This document shows positions 1 to 5,143 of a stretch of 6,582 bases of DNA, in pieces. Position numbers and translations under genes: made by a program. How positions within the stretch are numbered: the stretch's first letter is position 1; each line of letters starts with the position of its first letter. Under the pieces are notes generated by a model. It saw only the letters and a list, made by a program, of their open reading frames with translations. It was not told the DNA's origin and did not search any database. The DNA lies in the NCBI GenBank assembly GCA_034006405.1, contig JAVESW010000071.1, forward strand, positions 1 to 6,582, in the 5' to 3' direction. The DNA comes from JALNYB01 sp023230065 (lineage in GTDB: Archaea; Thermoplasmatota; Thermoplasmata; Methanomassiliicoccales; Methanomethylophilaceae).

Positions 1-69
1 GACACCTACTTTTGTAAGTTTGAATCCGGTGTCACCTTTTCCATATTGAACATCACACTTCAAAGTCAT
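1..69 (-). CDS. N-terminal fragment of an unrecognised protein (partial, runs off left edge)
   Basis: Read on the minus strand, an ATG at 69-67 opens a frame with no stop to the window edge, 23 codons beginning MTLKCDVQYGKGDTGFKLTK. An in-frame TAA at 84-82 leaves this as the only ATG available. A good archaeal TATA box on the minus strand (CTATATATTTT, 107-97) lies about 30 nt upstream, which would give a very short leader. No convincing Shine-Dalgarno is visible. The residue composition is protein-like, but I do not recognise the family. It is divergent from rnhB and shares its AT-rich promoter region. It could be a chance open frame because it is so short; the promoter placement is the main argument that it is real. 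Confidence 0.5.
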   Translation of the reverse strand, partial: MTLKCDVQYGKGDTGFKLTKVGV

Positions 70-94
70 ATTCCCAATGTATTACTTTTTCAAC

Positions 95-107
95 TTAAAA
101 TATATAG
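95..107. promoter_or_regulatory. AT-rich TATA region, probably bidirectional, for rnhB and the left-edge gene
   Basis: The run TTAAAATATATAG reads as a TATA box on both strands. On plus it predicts a start near 130 and a leader of about 40 nt before rnhB. On minus it predicts a start near 77, a few bases before the ATG at 69. The spacing fits both directions, but low-complexity AT sequence makes single-site calls uncertain. Confidence 0.45.
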
Positions 108-169
108 ACATACAAATAATTTAGTTAATGTAGGAAACGCTATTATCCTAACAGGAGAATGAGTATGCT

Positions 170-811
170 ATGATCTGTGGTGTCGATGAGGCTGGAAGAG
201 GACCGGTACTAGGGCCTCTGGTTGTTGGATCTGTTTACGCAGAAACAGATGATGCACTAAGAAAGATTGAAGTAAAAGATTCTAAGAAACTGACCCCAAA
301 GATCAGAGAAAAAATGTACGATCAGATCAAAGATGCATGCCCGTACAGTTATGTTGTGATAGCATCCGCAAAAGAGATCGATGAAAGAAGACTCAAAAAG
401 TCCCTCAATATCATAGAATTGGAAATGTTCCAAGAGGCTGTTTCTAAACACCCAGTTGAAACAGTATACGCAGACTGTCCTGATATCAGTGAAATGGGAT
501 TCTCAAGTGCATTGTCAGTAAGGCTGAACGGTGAGAACGTAATAGCTAGACATAAGGCCGATGATACTTTCCCAATTGTTTCTGCGGCGTCCATAATAGC
601 CAAAGTTACAAGAGACAGAATGATTGAAGATATTCAGAAAGAATTCGATATGAACATAGGATCAGGATATCCGAGTGACCATTTTACAATGGAGTTCATA
701 GAAAAGTGGATAAAAGATAACGGATGTCCCCCAAAACATACACGCTGTTCTTGGGAACCTGTGAAGCATTTGATGTCCGCAGCCCGTAATACAAAACTCA
801 GCGATTGGTGA
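170..811 (+). CDS. rnhB: Ribonuclease HII
   Basis: Cytoplasmic endonuclease that cuts the RNA strand of RNA:DNA hybrids and nicks at single ribonucleotides left in DNA. The 213-residue length is usual for archaeal RNase HII. The family signature GVDEAGRGPVLGP spans residues 4-16 and contains catalytic D6 and E7 and the GRG loop that reads the 2'-OH. The other two acidic metal ligands appear as D102 (VYADCPD) and D131 (RHKADDTFP), followed by the conserved VSAASIIAKVTRD stretch and GSGYPSDH near 164-171. The ATG at 170 is chosen because the family motif begins four residues later. An AGGAG at 153-157 is 12 nt upstream, rather far, and two small in-frame ATGs (159, 165) end on a TGA overlapping this start. 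The SCP2-like gene follows after 5 nt, so the two are probably co-transcribed. Confidence 0.96.
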   Translation: MICGVDEAGRGPVLGPLVVGSVYAETDDALRKIEVKDSKKLTPKIREKMYDQIKDACPYSYVVIASAKEIDERRLKKSLNIIELEMFQEAVSKHPVETVYADCPDISEMGFSSALSVRLNGENVIARHKADDTFPIVSAASIIAKVTRDRMIEDIQKEFDMNIGSGYPSDHFTMEFIEKWIKDNGCPPKHTRCSWEPVKHLMSAARNTKLSDW

Positions 812-816
812 ATACT

Positions 817-1149
817 ATGAGCATGCATAATTCGATTCAGAACCTGATTGATAAATTCCACAAAAAAATGGAAAAAGATGAGAACATAAAAAAAGAGGTG
901 ATGCCTCTTAAAAAGACCATCAATATAGATCTTGGTGATGAGAAATATTCTATGAAAATAGAGAATGCTCAGATCACAGACTTTAAGGACGAACTCCTTG
1001 GAGAAGCTGATATAACACTGACCTCTACCTCTGAAAACCTTCAGGCACTCATAGATGGAACTCTAAGGCCTATGAAAGCATACATTATGAAAAAGATCAC
1101 CATCAAAGGAAAAATCCAAGATGTCATGTTTCTAAAAAAATTCTTCTAA
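817..1149 (+). CDS. SCP2-fold (sterol carrier protein 2-like) small protein
   Basis: A 110-residue protein consisting of one SCP2-like domain. SCP2-fold proteins form a hydrophobic tunnel that holds lipids or acyl chains; in archaea the ligand is unknown and need not be a sterol. The fold is suggested by the order of an N-terminal amphipathic helix (IQNLIDKFHKKM), a strand region (TINIDLGDEKYSMKIENAQI), then the typical ADITLTSTSENLQALIDGTLRPMKAYIMKKITIKGKIQDVMFLKKFF-like core, given here by its landmarks ADITLT, LIDGTLRPMKA and IKGKI. Start choice: the frame also opens at TTG 805 and GTG 808, but a GGTGA Shine-Dalgarno at 807-811 sits 5 nt before ATG 817. That Shine-Dalgarno overlaps the rnhB stop, so translation is likely coupled. 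No catalytic residues are visible. Thiolase- or hydrolase-linked versions exist in other organisms, but this one stands alone. Confidence 0.8.
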   Translation: MSMHNSIQNLIDKFHKKMEKDENIKKEVMPLKKTINIDLGDEKYSMKIENAQITDFKDELLGEADITLTSTSENLQALIDGTLRPMKAYIMKKITIKGKIQDVMFLKKFF

Positions 1150-1158
1150 ATTATAGTC

Positions 1159-1170
1159 TGTTTTTATAAT
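1159..1170 (+). terminator. T-rich terminator after the rnhB-SCP2 pair
   Basis: The stretch TGTTTTTATAAT begins 9 nt after the stop of the SCP2-like gene. Archaeal RNA polymerase can terminate at T-runs without a hairpin. More T-runs follow up to 1266, so the exact end is uncertain. Confidence 0.35.
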
Positions 1171-1263
1171 TATACCATATTAGATGTGAATCACAATCAT
1201 TTTGAATAACGATTTTTATTACTTCAAATTATATTTTGACTTGTAGATACATTATATGTTTTT

Positions 1264-1280
1264 ATGGAAAGTTTTTATAC
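1264..1280 (+). promoter_or_regulatory. Promoter of the initiator tRNA-Met gene
   Basis: ATGGAAAG (1264-1271, purine-rich BRE position) is followed by TATA box TTTTTATAC (1272-1280). The box centre is about 28 nt before the first tRNA base, the standard spacing for archaeal tRNA genes. The 12-mer TTTTTATACCTA recurs upstream of gatC. Confidence 0.8.
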
Positions 1281-1303
1281 CTAATGCTGTTAGTGTACAT
1301 TAT

Positions 1304-1381
1304 AGCGAGGTAGGGTAGCCAGGATATCCCGTCGGGCTCATAACCCGGAGACCGATCGTTCAAATCGATCCCTCGCTACCA
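1304..1381 (+). tRNA. Initiator tRNA-Met (CAT anticodon), CCA encoded
   Basis: A complete cloverleaf can be drawn by hand. The acceptor AGCGAGG (1304-1310) pairs perfectly with CCTCGCT (1371-1377); discriminator A is 1378 and an encoded CCA follows at 1379-1381. The D arm occupies 1313-1330. The anticodon stem TCGGG/CCCGG (1332-1336 and 1344-1348) closes the loop CTCATAA with anticodon CAT at 1339-1341. The variable loop is 5 nt, and the T stem GATCG/CGATC closes the loop TTCAAAT (1359-1365). Two features mark it as the initiator rather than the elongator: the first pair is A:U, as in archaeal and eukaryotic initiators, and the anticodon stem has three consecutive G:C pairs (GGG 1334-1336 with CCC 1344-1346). 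No intron is present. It starts nearly all translation in the cell. Confidence 0.97.
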
Positions 1382-1410
1382 TTTCTTCTTGTTAATTTTA
1401 TACATCAAGA

Positions 1411-1417
1411 TTTTTTT
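1411..1417 (+). terminator. T7 terminator of the tRNA-Met gene
   Basis: A run of seven T residues 30 nt after the CCA end, preceded by weaker T-rich sequence from 1382, fits archaeal T-tract termination. The facing glnK operon ends just beyond it. Confidence 0.6.
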
Positions 1418-1420
1418 ACA

Positions 1421-1465
1421 TAAATTAAAAAATAAAAACCCCGAACATACATCTATATCGTTCGG
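1421..1465 (-). terminator. Hairpin plus T-tract terminator of the amt-glnK operon
   Basis: On the minus strand the arms CCGAAC and GTTCGG (1465-1460 and 1446-1441) form a 6-bp stem with a 13-nt loop, starting 27 nt after the glnK stop. The sequence then runs GGTTTTTATTTTTT (1440-1427), a strong T-tract. This is convergent with the tRNA terminator. Confidence 0.65.
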
Positions 1466-1492
1466 TAAATAGTTTTAAAAAAATTATCTGAA

Positions 1493-1810
1493 TCATGACC
1501 TTATTTGTAAGAATTTCTCTACAGGAACTACGATTATCCTTCCATCACCAGGCTTTCCTGTATTGGCTGTATCGATTATCGTCTTGATCACACACTCTTC
1601 AATAGAATCATCTTCGATGACTACTTCGATCTTGATCTTCTCGATTTCATCAACGAGGAAATCTCCAATCCTATTGGTGAATTTTATTCCTGCCTGCGTT
1701 CCACGACCTACAACATGAGTGATAGTCATTCCGTTGACACCTTTAGCCTTAAGCGCATCCTTCACAGCCTGACACTTCTCGGGACGCACTATTGCTATAA
1801 TCATCTTCAT
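1493..1810 (-). CDS. glnK: Nitrogen regulatory PII protein GlnK
   Basis: A trimeric cytoplasmic sensor that binds ATP/ADP and 2-oxoglutarate and blocks the Amt channel by inserting its T-loops. It is 105 residues, against about 112 for most PII proteins, because the tail stops just after the residue matching E. coli Arg103. Numbering matches E. coli PII through residue 68, so residues compare directly. Q39 and K58 (2-oxoglutarate site) are kept, as is R47, the T-loop tip that enters the Amt pore. Y51, the uridylylation site, is F51, and Y46 is N46. The B-loop motif TGKPGDGRI is at 84-92, with R where K90 is usual. Q102 replaces Arg101. The frame runs further upstream inside amt, but the family N-terminus (MKMIIAIVRPEKC) and GAGG at 1822-1819, 8 nt before ATG 1810, fix the start. 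It follows amt by 10 nt, and its Shine-Dalgarno overlaps the amt stop. Confidence 0.95.
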   Translation of the reverse strand: MKMIIAIVRPEKCQAVKDALKAKGVNGMTITHVVGRGTQAGIKFTNRIGDFLVDEIEKIKIEVVIEDDSIEECVIKTIIDTANTGKPGDGRIIVVPVEKFLQIRS

Positions 1811-1820
1811 TTTAATCGCC

Positions 1821-3137
1821 TCACATAGAATATGCAGGCTCTCCGTGCTCTGCAAGATCCTGACCTATTCTTTCCTCTTCTTCTGTACAACGTACTCTCA
1901 TGAACTTAGATAGGAGCCAGATAATCAGGTATGATACCGTGAAGCAGAATACAATCGTTACAATTACAGCTATTATCTGTCCTACGAAAAGATTTGTTCC
2001 GCCGTATAACAAACCAGATATTCCACCGGTCATTTCCGGACGCGCGAATATTCCTGTTGCAATAGAGCCCCATATACCGCCTACTCCGTGAACCGCAAAG
2101 ACATCCAAAGCATCATCTACGTTCGTCTTATTCCTGATATAGCTTACAGAATAGTAGCACAATACTCCGCCCACTGTTCCGATGAGCATAGACTCCCAGA
2201 TACCGACATATCCTGCTGCTGGGGTTATCGCAACCAATCCTGCGATACCACCGGCTATCATACCCAATACACCTACACGCCCTACTGTGAGGTATTGAAC
2301 AGCAGCCCATGCCATCATTGCACATGCTGCCGATATCTGGGATACAAGGATGGCGTTGACAGCGACTCCGTCAGCCGCCAATCCAGATCCCCCGTTGAAA
2401 CCAAACCATCCAAACCAAAGGAACATGCACCCAAGGAATGCGAACGGAATATTGTGCGCGCGAGTTTTAAAAGCCCTGTCACTTCTTCTACCTGCAAAGG
2501 CAACAAGCGCCAAACCTGTTACTCCTGCACAGATATGAACAACTGTCCCTCCTGCGAAGTCTAGGACCGTAAGATACTGATCGAACAACCCTCCACCCCA
2601 GACCCAATGGGCCATGGGCGCATAGACAAGAATCGACCATATTGCTAAAAACCAGACCATTGCAGTATATCTTATGCGCTCAGCGCATGCTCCAAGTACG
2701 ATAGCTGCAGTTACCAGTGCGAACATCATTTGAAAGAGTGCAAACTCTGCATCGGATATTCCTGATCCAGTTGTTGTTGTCGTTACACCCTCCAAGAATA
2801 CATGAGAAAGATTTCCGATTATGGCCCCATCACCGCTAAATGCTAAAGAATAACCAACGACCACCCACATGATGGTCATCACACCTATGGCGATAAGTGT
2901 CTGTGTGATCATTGAGGTCATACTCTGCTTTCTGAGCATCCCTCCATAGAACAGCGCTATTCCCGGAACCATAATGAACACTAATGCAGAACTCACCAGG
3001 ACCCAAGAAATATTTGCACCTGCGACATCAGCCACATCACCTGCATCTGCAGATGAAAAAGGAGCAGATAGTAACACAACCGAAACCATTGCAAGTATTG
3101 CAACAGCAGCCATAGTGATCTTTGTCATCATTTTCAT
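1821..3137 (-). CDS. amt: Ammonium transporter Amt
   Basis: A 438-residue integral membrane channel, trimeric in the family, that passes ammonium into the cell. Residues 1-31 look like a signal peptide (MKMMTK, a hydrophobic stretch, then APFSSADA), leaving eleven likely membrane segments. The Amt landmarks are in order: PGIALFYGGMLRK (58-70), the LDFAGGTVVH segment with D193 (matching E. coli D160) and pore His H201, WFGWFGFNGGS ending at S251, and the second pore His H350 in DDALDVFAVHGVGGIWGS. The cytoplasmic tail ends RVRCTEEEERIGQDLAEHGEPAYSM-like, summarised by EEEERIGQDL and HGEPAY, the stretch that helps dock GlnK. A run of six threonines (119-123 area) lies in an extracellular loop. 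The start is ATG 3137 with GAGG 8 nt upstream. It is first in an operon with glnK. Confidence 0.97.
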   Translation of the reverse strand: MKMMTKITMAAVAILAMVSVVLLSAPFSSADAGDVADVAGANISWVLVSSALVFIMVPGIALFYGGMLRKQSMTSMITQTLIAIGVMTIMWVVVGYSLAFSGDGAIIGNLSHVFLEGVTTTTTGSGISDAEFALFQMMFALVTAAIVLGACAERIRYTAMVWFLAIWSILVYAPMAHWVWGGGLFDQYLTVLDFAGGTVVHICAGVTGLALVAFAGRRSDRAFKTRAHNIPFAFLGCMFLWFGWFGFNGGSGLAADGVAVNAILVSQISAACAMMAWAAVQYLTVGRVGVLGMIAGGIAGLVAITPAAGYVGIWESMLIGTVGGVLCYYSVSYIRNKTNVDDALDVFAVHGVGGIWGSIATGIFARPEMTGGISGLLYGGTNLFVGQIIAVIVTIVFCFTVSYLIIWLLSKFMRVRCTEEEERIGQDLAEHGEPAYSM

Positions 3138-3145
3138 TTAATTCG

Positions 3146-3149
3146 CCTC
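3146..3149 (-). promoter_or_regulatory. Ribosome binding site of amt, near-copy of the glnK site
   Basis: GAGG lies 8 nt before the amt start. The region TGAGGCGA plus the next 16 nt matches the glnK initiation region at 21 of 24 positions, including the ATGAARATGAT coding start. Matched strength would keep channel and regulator in proportion. Confidence 0.7.
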
Positions 3150-3174
3150 ATTTATTACGAATAATAAGTATTAA

Positions 3175-3190
3175 TTAGACAATTGTCTAA
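3175..3190. promoter_or_regulatory. Perfect 16-bp palindrome, candidate operator of amt-glnK
   Basis: TTAGACAATTGTCTAA is its own reverse complement over all 16 bases. It lies just downstream of the amt TATA box, about -19 to -4 relative to the predicted start near 3171. A repressor bound there would block polymerase. It does not match the NrpR operator GGAA-N6-TTCC known from methanogens, so the regulator is unknown. Confidence 0.65.
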
Positions 3191-3193
3191 GTG

Positions 3194-3201
3194 TATATAA
3201 A
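3194..3201 (-). promoter_or_regulatory. TATA box of the amt-glnK operon
   Basis: TTTATATA on the minus strand is a consensus archaeal TATA box. It predicts a start near 3171 and a leader of about 34 nt. It is flanked by the 16-bp palindrome downstream and an imperfect AT-rich inverted repeat (3200-3225) upstream. Confidence 0.75.
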
Positions 3202-3320
3202 TATTATCATTAAATGAATAATATTTTTCAATAATTAAATTAAAAAGCTGTATAAAAAGCAAGAAACCTAAACACATAGAGCAAATTAAAACGTAAACTA
3301 AACAAATGCCTATAAGATAT

Positions 3321-3357
3321 GAAAATGAAAATTAAAGAGACCCCGACCTAAAGGTCG
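3321..3357 (-). terminator. Hairpin plus T-rich terminator of the TPR gene
   Basis: CGACC and GGTCG (3357-3353 and 3348-3344) form a 5-bp stem with a TTTA loop, 15 nt after the TPR stop. On the minus strand the sequence continues GGGGTCTC then TTTAATTTTCATTTTC. The stretch 3203-3320 between this and the amt promoter is AT-rich and shows no gene. Confidence 0.5.
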
Positions 3358-3372
3358 AAAGTCTGAATGCGT

Positions 3373-3885
3373 TTACAAAAGACTTTTTGCTTCTTCTGGA
3401 GACATTTCAAGTGCCTTTAACATGTACTCAAGAGCTTTCTTAGCATACGGGGCCCTTGCTTTTGGATCTTCCATTATGTCACCATATGTTGCCATTACAT
3501 TGTTGTAATACTCGATAGCAAACTCGGAATATAATGAAGATTCCATGGACTCATCGATCTGGGCAGCCTCGTTGTATGCTTTTTCAGCCTCATCATATTT
3601 ATTGACGGAGATGCAAAATGATCCATATGATTGATAGTAGTCAACCCTATCTCCATCTAATTCTATAGCTTTCTTATATGACTCCATAATCTCTTCGGGA
3701 GCTACCTTTGCACCAAACATTCCAGATGCGTAGTTTCCACATTCAGCTTTGTAATACCAGCACTCTGCATTATCTGGACATTCTTCTACGAGCTTCTTGA
3801 ACGCAGAATATGCTTTCTTGAAATCTCCCTCATCCATCGCCTTCATTCCTGCAGCGAGTTTTTTCTCGAGGTTGTCTGCTACCAT
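3373..3885 (-). CDS. Tetratricopeptide repeat (TPR) protein, function unknown
   Basis: A soluble 170-residue protein made almost entirely of TPR-like helical pairs, with no signal peptide or membrane segment. Repeats are visible at about 4-37 (GMKAMDEGDFKKAYSAFKKL, ending before CPDN), about 40-77 (WYYKAECGNY through ESYKKAIELDG), 81-112 (YYQSYGSFCISVNKYDEAEK followed by AYNEAAQID), and a last pair near 119-163 containing YAKKALEYMLKALEMSP. TPR domains bind peptides or partner proteins; the partner is unknown. The likely start is ATG 3885 (MVADN). A TTG at 3894 would add three residues. No Shine-Dalgarno is visible for either. A TATA-like TACTATATTA (3946-3937) would give a leader near 30 nt. 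It lies upstream of amt on the same strand but has its own terminator, so I do not link it to nitrogen uptake. Confidence 0.85.
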   Translation of the reverse strand: MVADNLEKKLAAGMKAMDEGDFKKAYSAFKKLVEECPDNAECWYYKAECGNYASGMFGAKVAPEEIMESYKKAIELDGDRVDYYQSYGSFCISVNKYDEAEKAYNEAAQIDESMESSLYSEFAIEYYNNVMATYGDIMEDPKARAPYAKKALEYMLKALEMSPEEAKSLL

Positions 3886-3936
3886 GTTTATCAAGGATAA
3901 AGTAACAAGTTAGTTTTAATGTCTTTCTGTAAAGGA

Positions 3937-3946
3937 TAATATAGTA
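3937..3946 (-). promoter_or_regulatory. Possible TATA box of the TPR gene
   Basis: TACTATATTA on the minus strand lies about 52-61 nt before the TPR start. A second candidate, CTTATATTT (3969-3961), is part of the neighbouring inverted repeat, so which one is used is uncertain. Confidence 0.4.
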
Positions 3947-3957
3947 AATCATTGGGA

Positions 3958-3994
3958 CCCAAATATAAGAACAAATGTGACTTATATTTTGGAT
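3958..3994. repeat. Inverted repeat between the DUF116-like gene and the TPR gene
   Basis: AAATATAAG (3961-3969) and CTTATATTT (3981-3989) are perfect 9-bp arms around an 11-nt spacer. Allowing a bulged T at 3990, two more pairs (CC with GG) form outside. The arm centres are 20 bp apart. As RNA it could be a hairpin ending the DUF116-like transcript 38 nt after its stop; as DNA it could be an operator for the TPR gene. An odd-centred TTGGGACCCAA (3952-3962) overlaps it. Confidence 0.6.
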
Positions 3995-4027
3995 CTGCTA
4001 CGACACATCACAAGCGACATTACCATT

Positions 4028-4495
4028 TCAGATAAGAAATTTTTTTACTGCATTATCGATCTCTGCAAAATCAAGACATGTATCAATACATGGCCCATTA
4101 GGGCGCGATATAAGTATTCCCCATATTGGAATCCCCTTGATATCCATGATACCGCTTGCGAGATCGTGTTCGCATGCAGATGCAATGATGAACTTGGGAC
4201 ACAATTTCTCTATTGCCCTTCTGGCAAAACCTCCCCCTGGTGCAATGATCATTTGAAATCCTATTTTATCTCTCAGATTGAGAATCTTTCCCATGACACA
4301 TCCTCCGCAACGCGTACAATTCTCCATATGAATGGCAATGCGATAAGGACACTCACTATATTGAATACAATGAGGCAAAAGCAAAAGAGCATCCCTAGCT
4401 AATACTTTCAGACCTAATTTACCGACGCACAAATTGTTGTTTTTAAGGATCTCTCTTATAACACGGTCCTTGTCTGATGTCGTCTCCTCGTTCAT
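4028..4495 (-). CDS. DUF116-like cysteine-rich metal-binding protein
   Basis: A 155-residue cytoplasmic protein that resembles the DUF116 family, whose reaction is not known to me. Landmarks are LLLPHCIQYSECP (38-50), the cluster CTRCGGC (60-66, C-x2-C-x2-C), IIAPGGGFARRAIE (83-96), the IIASACEHDLASGI stretch around C108, and ISRPNGPCIDTC (129-140). There are ten cysteines (23, 43, 49, 60, 63, 66, 99, 108, 136, 140), which suggests iron-sulfur or other metal binding; that is inference. Start: a TTG at 4525 would add ten residues, but ATG 4495 has a TATA box (TTATAT, 4522-4517) centred about 25 nt upstream and no Shine-Dalgarno, as expected for a leaderless mRNA. It is divergent from the DUF2284-like gene across 99 nt. 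Confidence 0.8.
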   Translation of the reverse strand: MNEETTSDKDRVIREILKNNNLCVGKLGLKVLARDALLLLPHCIQYSECPYRIAIHMENCTRCGGCVMGKILNLRDKIGFQMIIAPGGGFARRAIEKLCPKFIIASACEHDLASGIMDIKGIPIWGILISRPNGPCIDTCLDFAEIDNAVKKFLI

Positions 4496-4516
4496 TAGTT
4501 GGAGATTCCTTGCATG

Positions 4517-4522
4517 ATATAA
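4517..4522 (-). promoter_or_regulatory. TATA box of the DUF116-like gene (leaderless transcript predicted)
   Basis: TTATAT on the minus strand is centred about 25 nt before ATG 4495, so transcription should start at or next to the start codon. Near-symmetric arms GCATGAT (4512-4518) and ATCTATGC (4525-4532, one bulged base) surround it. Confidence 0.5.
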
Positions 4523-4567
4523 CAATCTATGCGTACTACGATTTTCAATTTTTTCTAAGACAACCTC

Positions 4568-4579
4568 AAATATCTATAT
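4568..4579 (+). promoter_or_regulatory. TATA box of the DUF2284-like gene (leaderless transcript predicted)
   Basis: AAATATCTATAT lies 16-27 nt before ATG 4595, and no Shine-Dalgarno precedes that ATG. This fits a transcript starting at the start codon, as on the opposite side of the same intergenic region. Confidence 0.5.
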
Positions 4580-4594
4580 CCCGATTTCATATTC

Positions 4595-5143
4595 ATGACC
4601 GGCAGATTGTGGGAAACGATGAAAGATGACCCGTTCGCAAAGGACTACGTATTCAAGATCATCAAACCTCCAAATGTGGACATCTACGCGATGGCACAAT
4701 GCAGAAAACTCTGCAGCAGGAACCTATGCAATTCGTTCGGAACCAATTGGGGATGCCCTCCGGGAAGCGGAGAACCTGAAGAATGTATGTTCGAGATCAA
4801 CAGATTCAAAAATACAGCAGTCATTTATAAAAGATTCAACAACATCGATTTCACAAATAGGGAACACATAAAAGAGATCGGGAAAGCCCATCAGGATCTC
4901 TGCAGGAAATTTGCCAATGCACTCAGAAAAGAAGGATATGACGTACTCCCCCTGGCAGACGGAGGCTGTACATACTGCGATGTGTGCAGTTATCCTAAAG
5001 AACCATGTAAATTTCCTGATCAAATGGTGCCATCTGTAAGCGGATTCGGAATAAATATGGATACATACCTGAACTCCCAGGACATCAATTTCAAATTCGA
5101 AAATGATGCGTTCACACTATATGGATTAATCCTCTACAACTAA
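4595..5143 (+). CDS. DUF2284-like predicted metal-binding protein
   Basis: A 182-residue cytoplasmic protein that resembles DUF2284, a family annotated only as predicted metal-binding. Two cysteine groups are visible. The first is C36, C40, C45 and C54 (QCRKLCSRNLC, then NWGCPPGSGEPEEC with C64). The second is C125, C128, C131 and C138 in GGCTYCDVCSYPKEPCKFPD, followed by MVPSVSGFGINM, a typical end for the family. With C103 the total is ten. The spacing would suit two metal or iron-sulfur sites, which is inference. No membrane segment or signal is present. ATG 4595 is the first in frame and has a TATA box at leaderless spacing. It is divergent from the DUF116-like gene. Its substrate and any complex are unknown. 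Confidence 0.85.
   Translation: MTGRLWETMKDDPFAKDYVFKIIKPPNVDIYAMAQCRKLCSRNLCNSFGTNWGCPPGSGEPEECMFEINRFKNTAVIYKRFNNIDFTNREHIKEIGKAHQDLCRKFANALRKEGYDVLPLADGGCTYCDVCSYPKEPCKFPDQMVPSVSGFGINMDTYLNSQDINFKFENDAFTLYGLILYN

Noticed and set aside
805..816. TTG or GTG start for the SCP2-like gene
   Set aside because: ATG 817 has a GGTGA ribosome site 5 nt upstream, and the extra residues would overlap the rnhB end with no better site.
1185..1195. TGTGAATCACA symmetric element upstream of the tRNA gene
   Set aside because: It is short, lies about 80 nt from the tRNA promoter, and has no promoter of its own nearby, so chance is the simplest explanation.
1811..1855. Fifteen extra residues (MQSTESLHILCEAIK) at the glnK N-terminus
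   Set aside because: This extension lies inside the 3' end of amt in another frame, and PII proteins begin at the MKMIIAIVRP stretch, where a ribosome site is correctly placed.
2088..2564. 158-residue plus-strand open frame opposite amt
   Set aside because: It is fully antisense to a clear Amt gene, is rich in Cys, His and Pro with no recognisable domain, and looks like a shadow of membrane-protein codons.
3977..4402. 141-residue plus-strand open frame
   Set aside because: It is antisense to the DUF116-like gene, whose conserved cysteine motifs show that the minus strand is coding.
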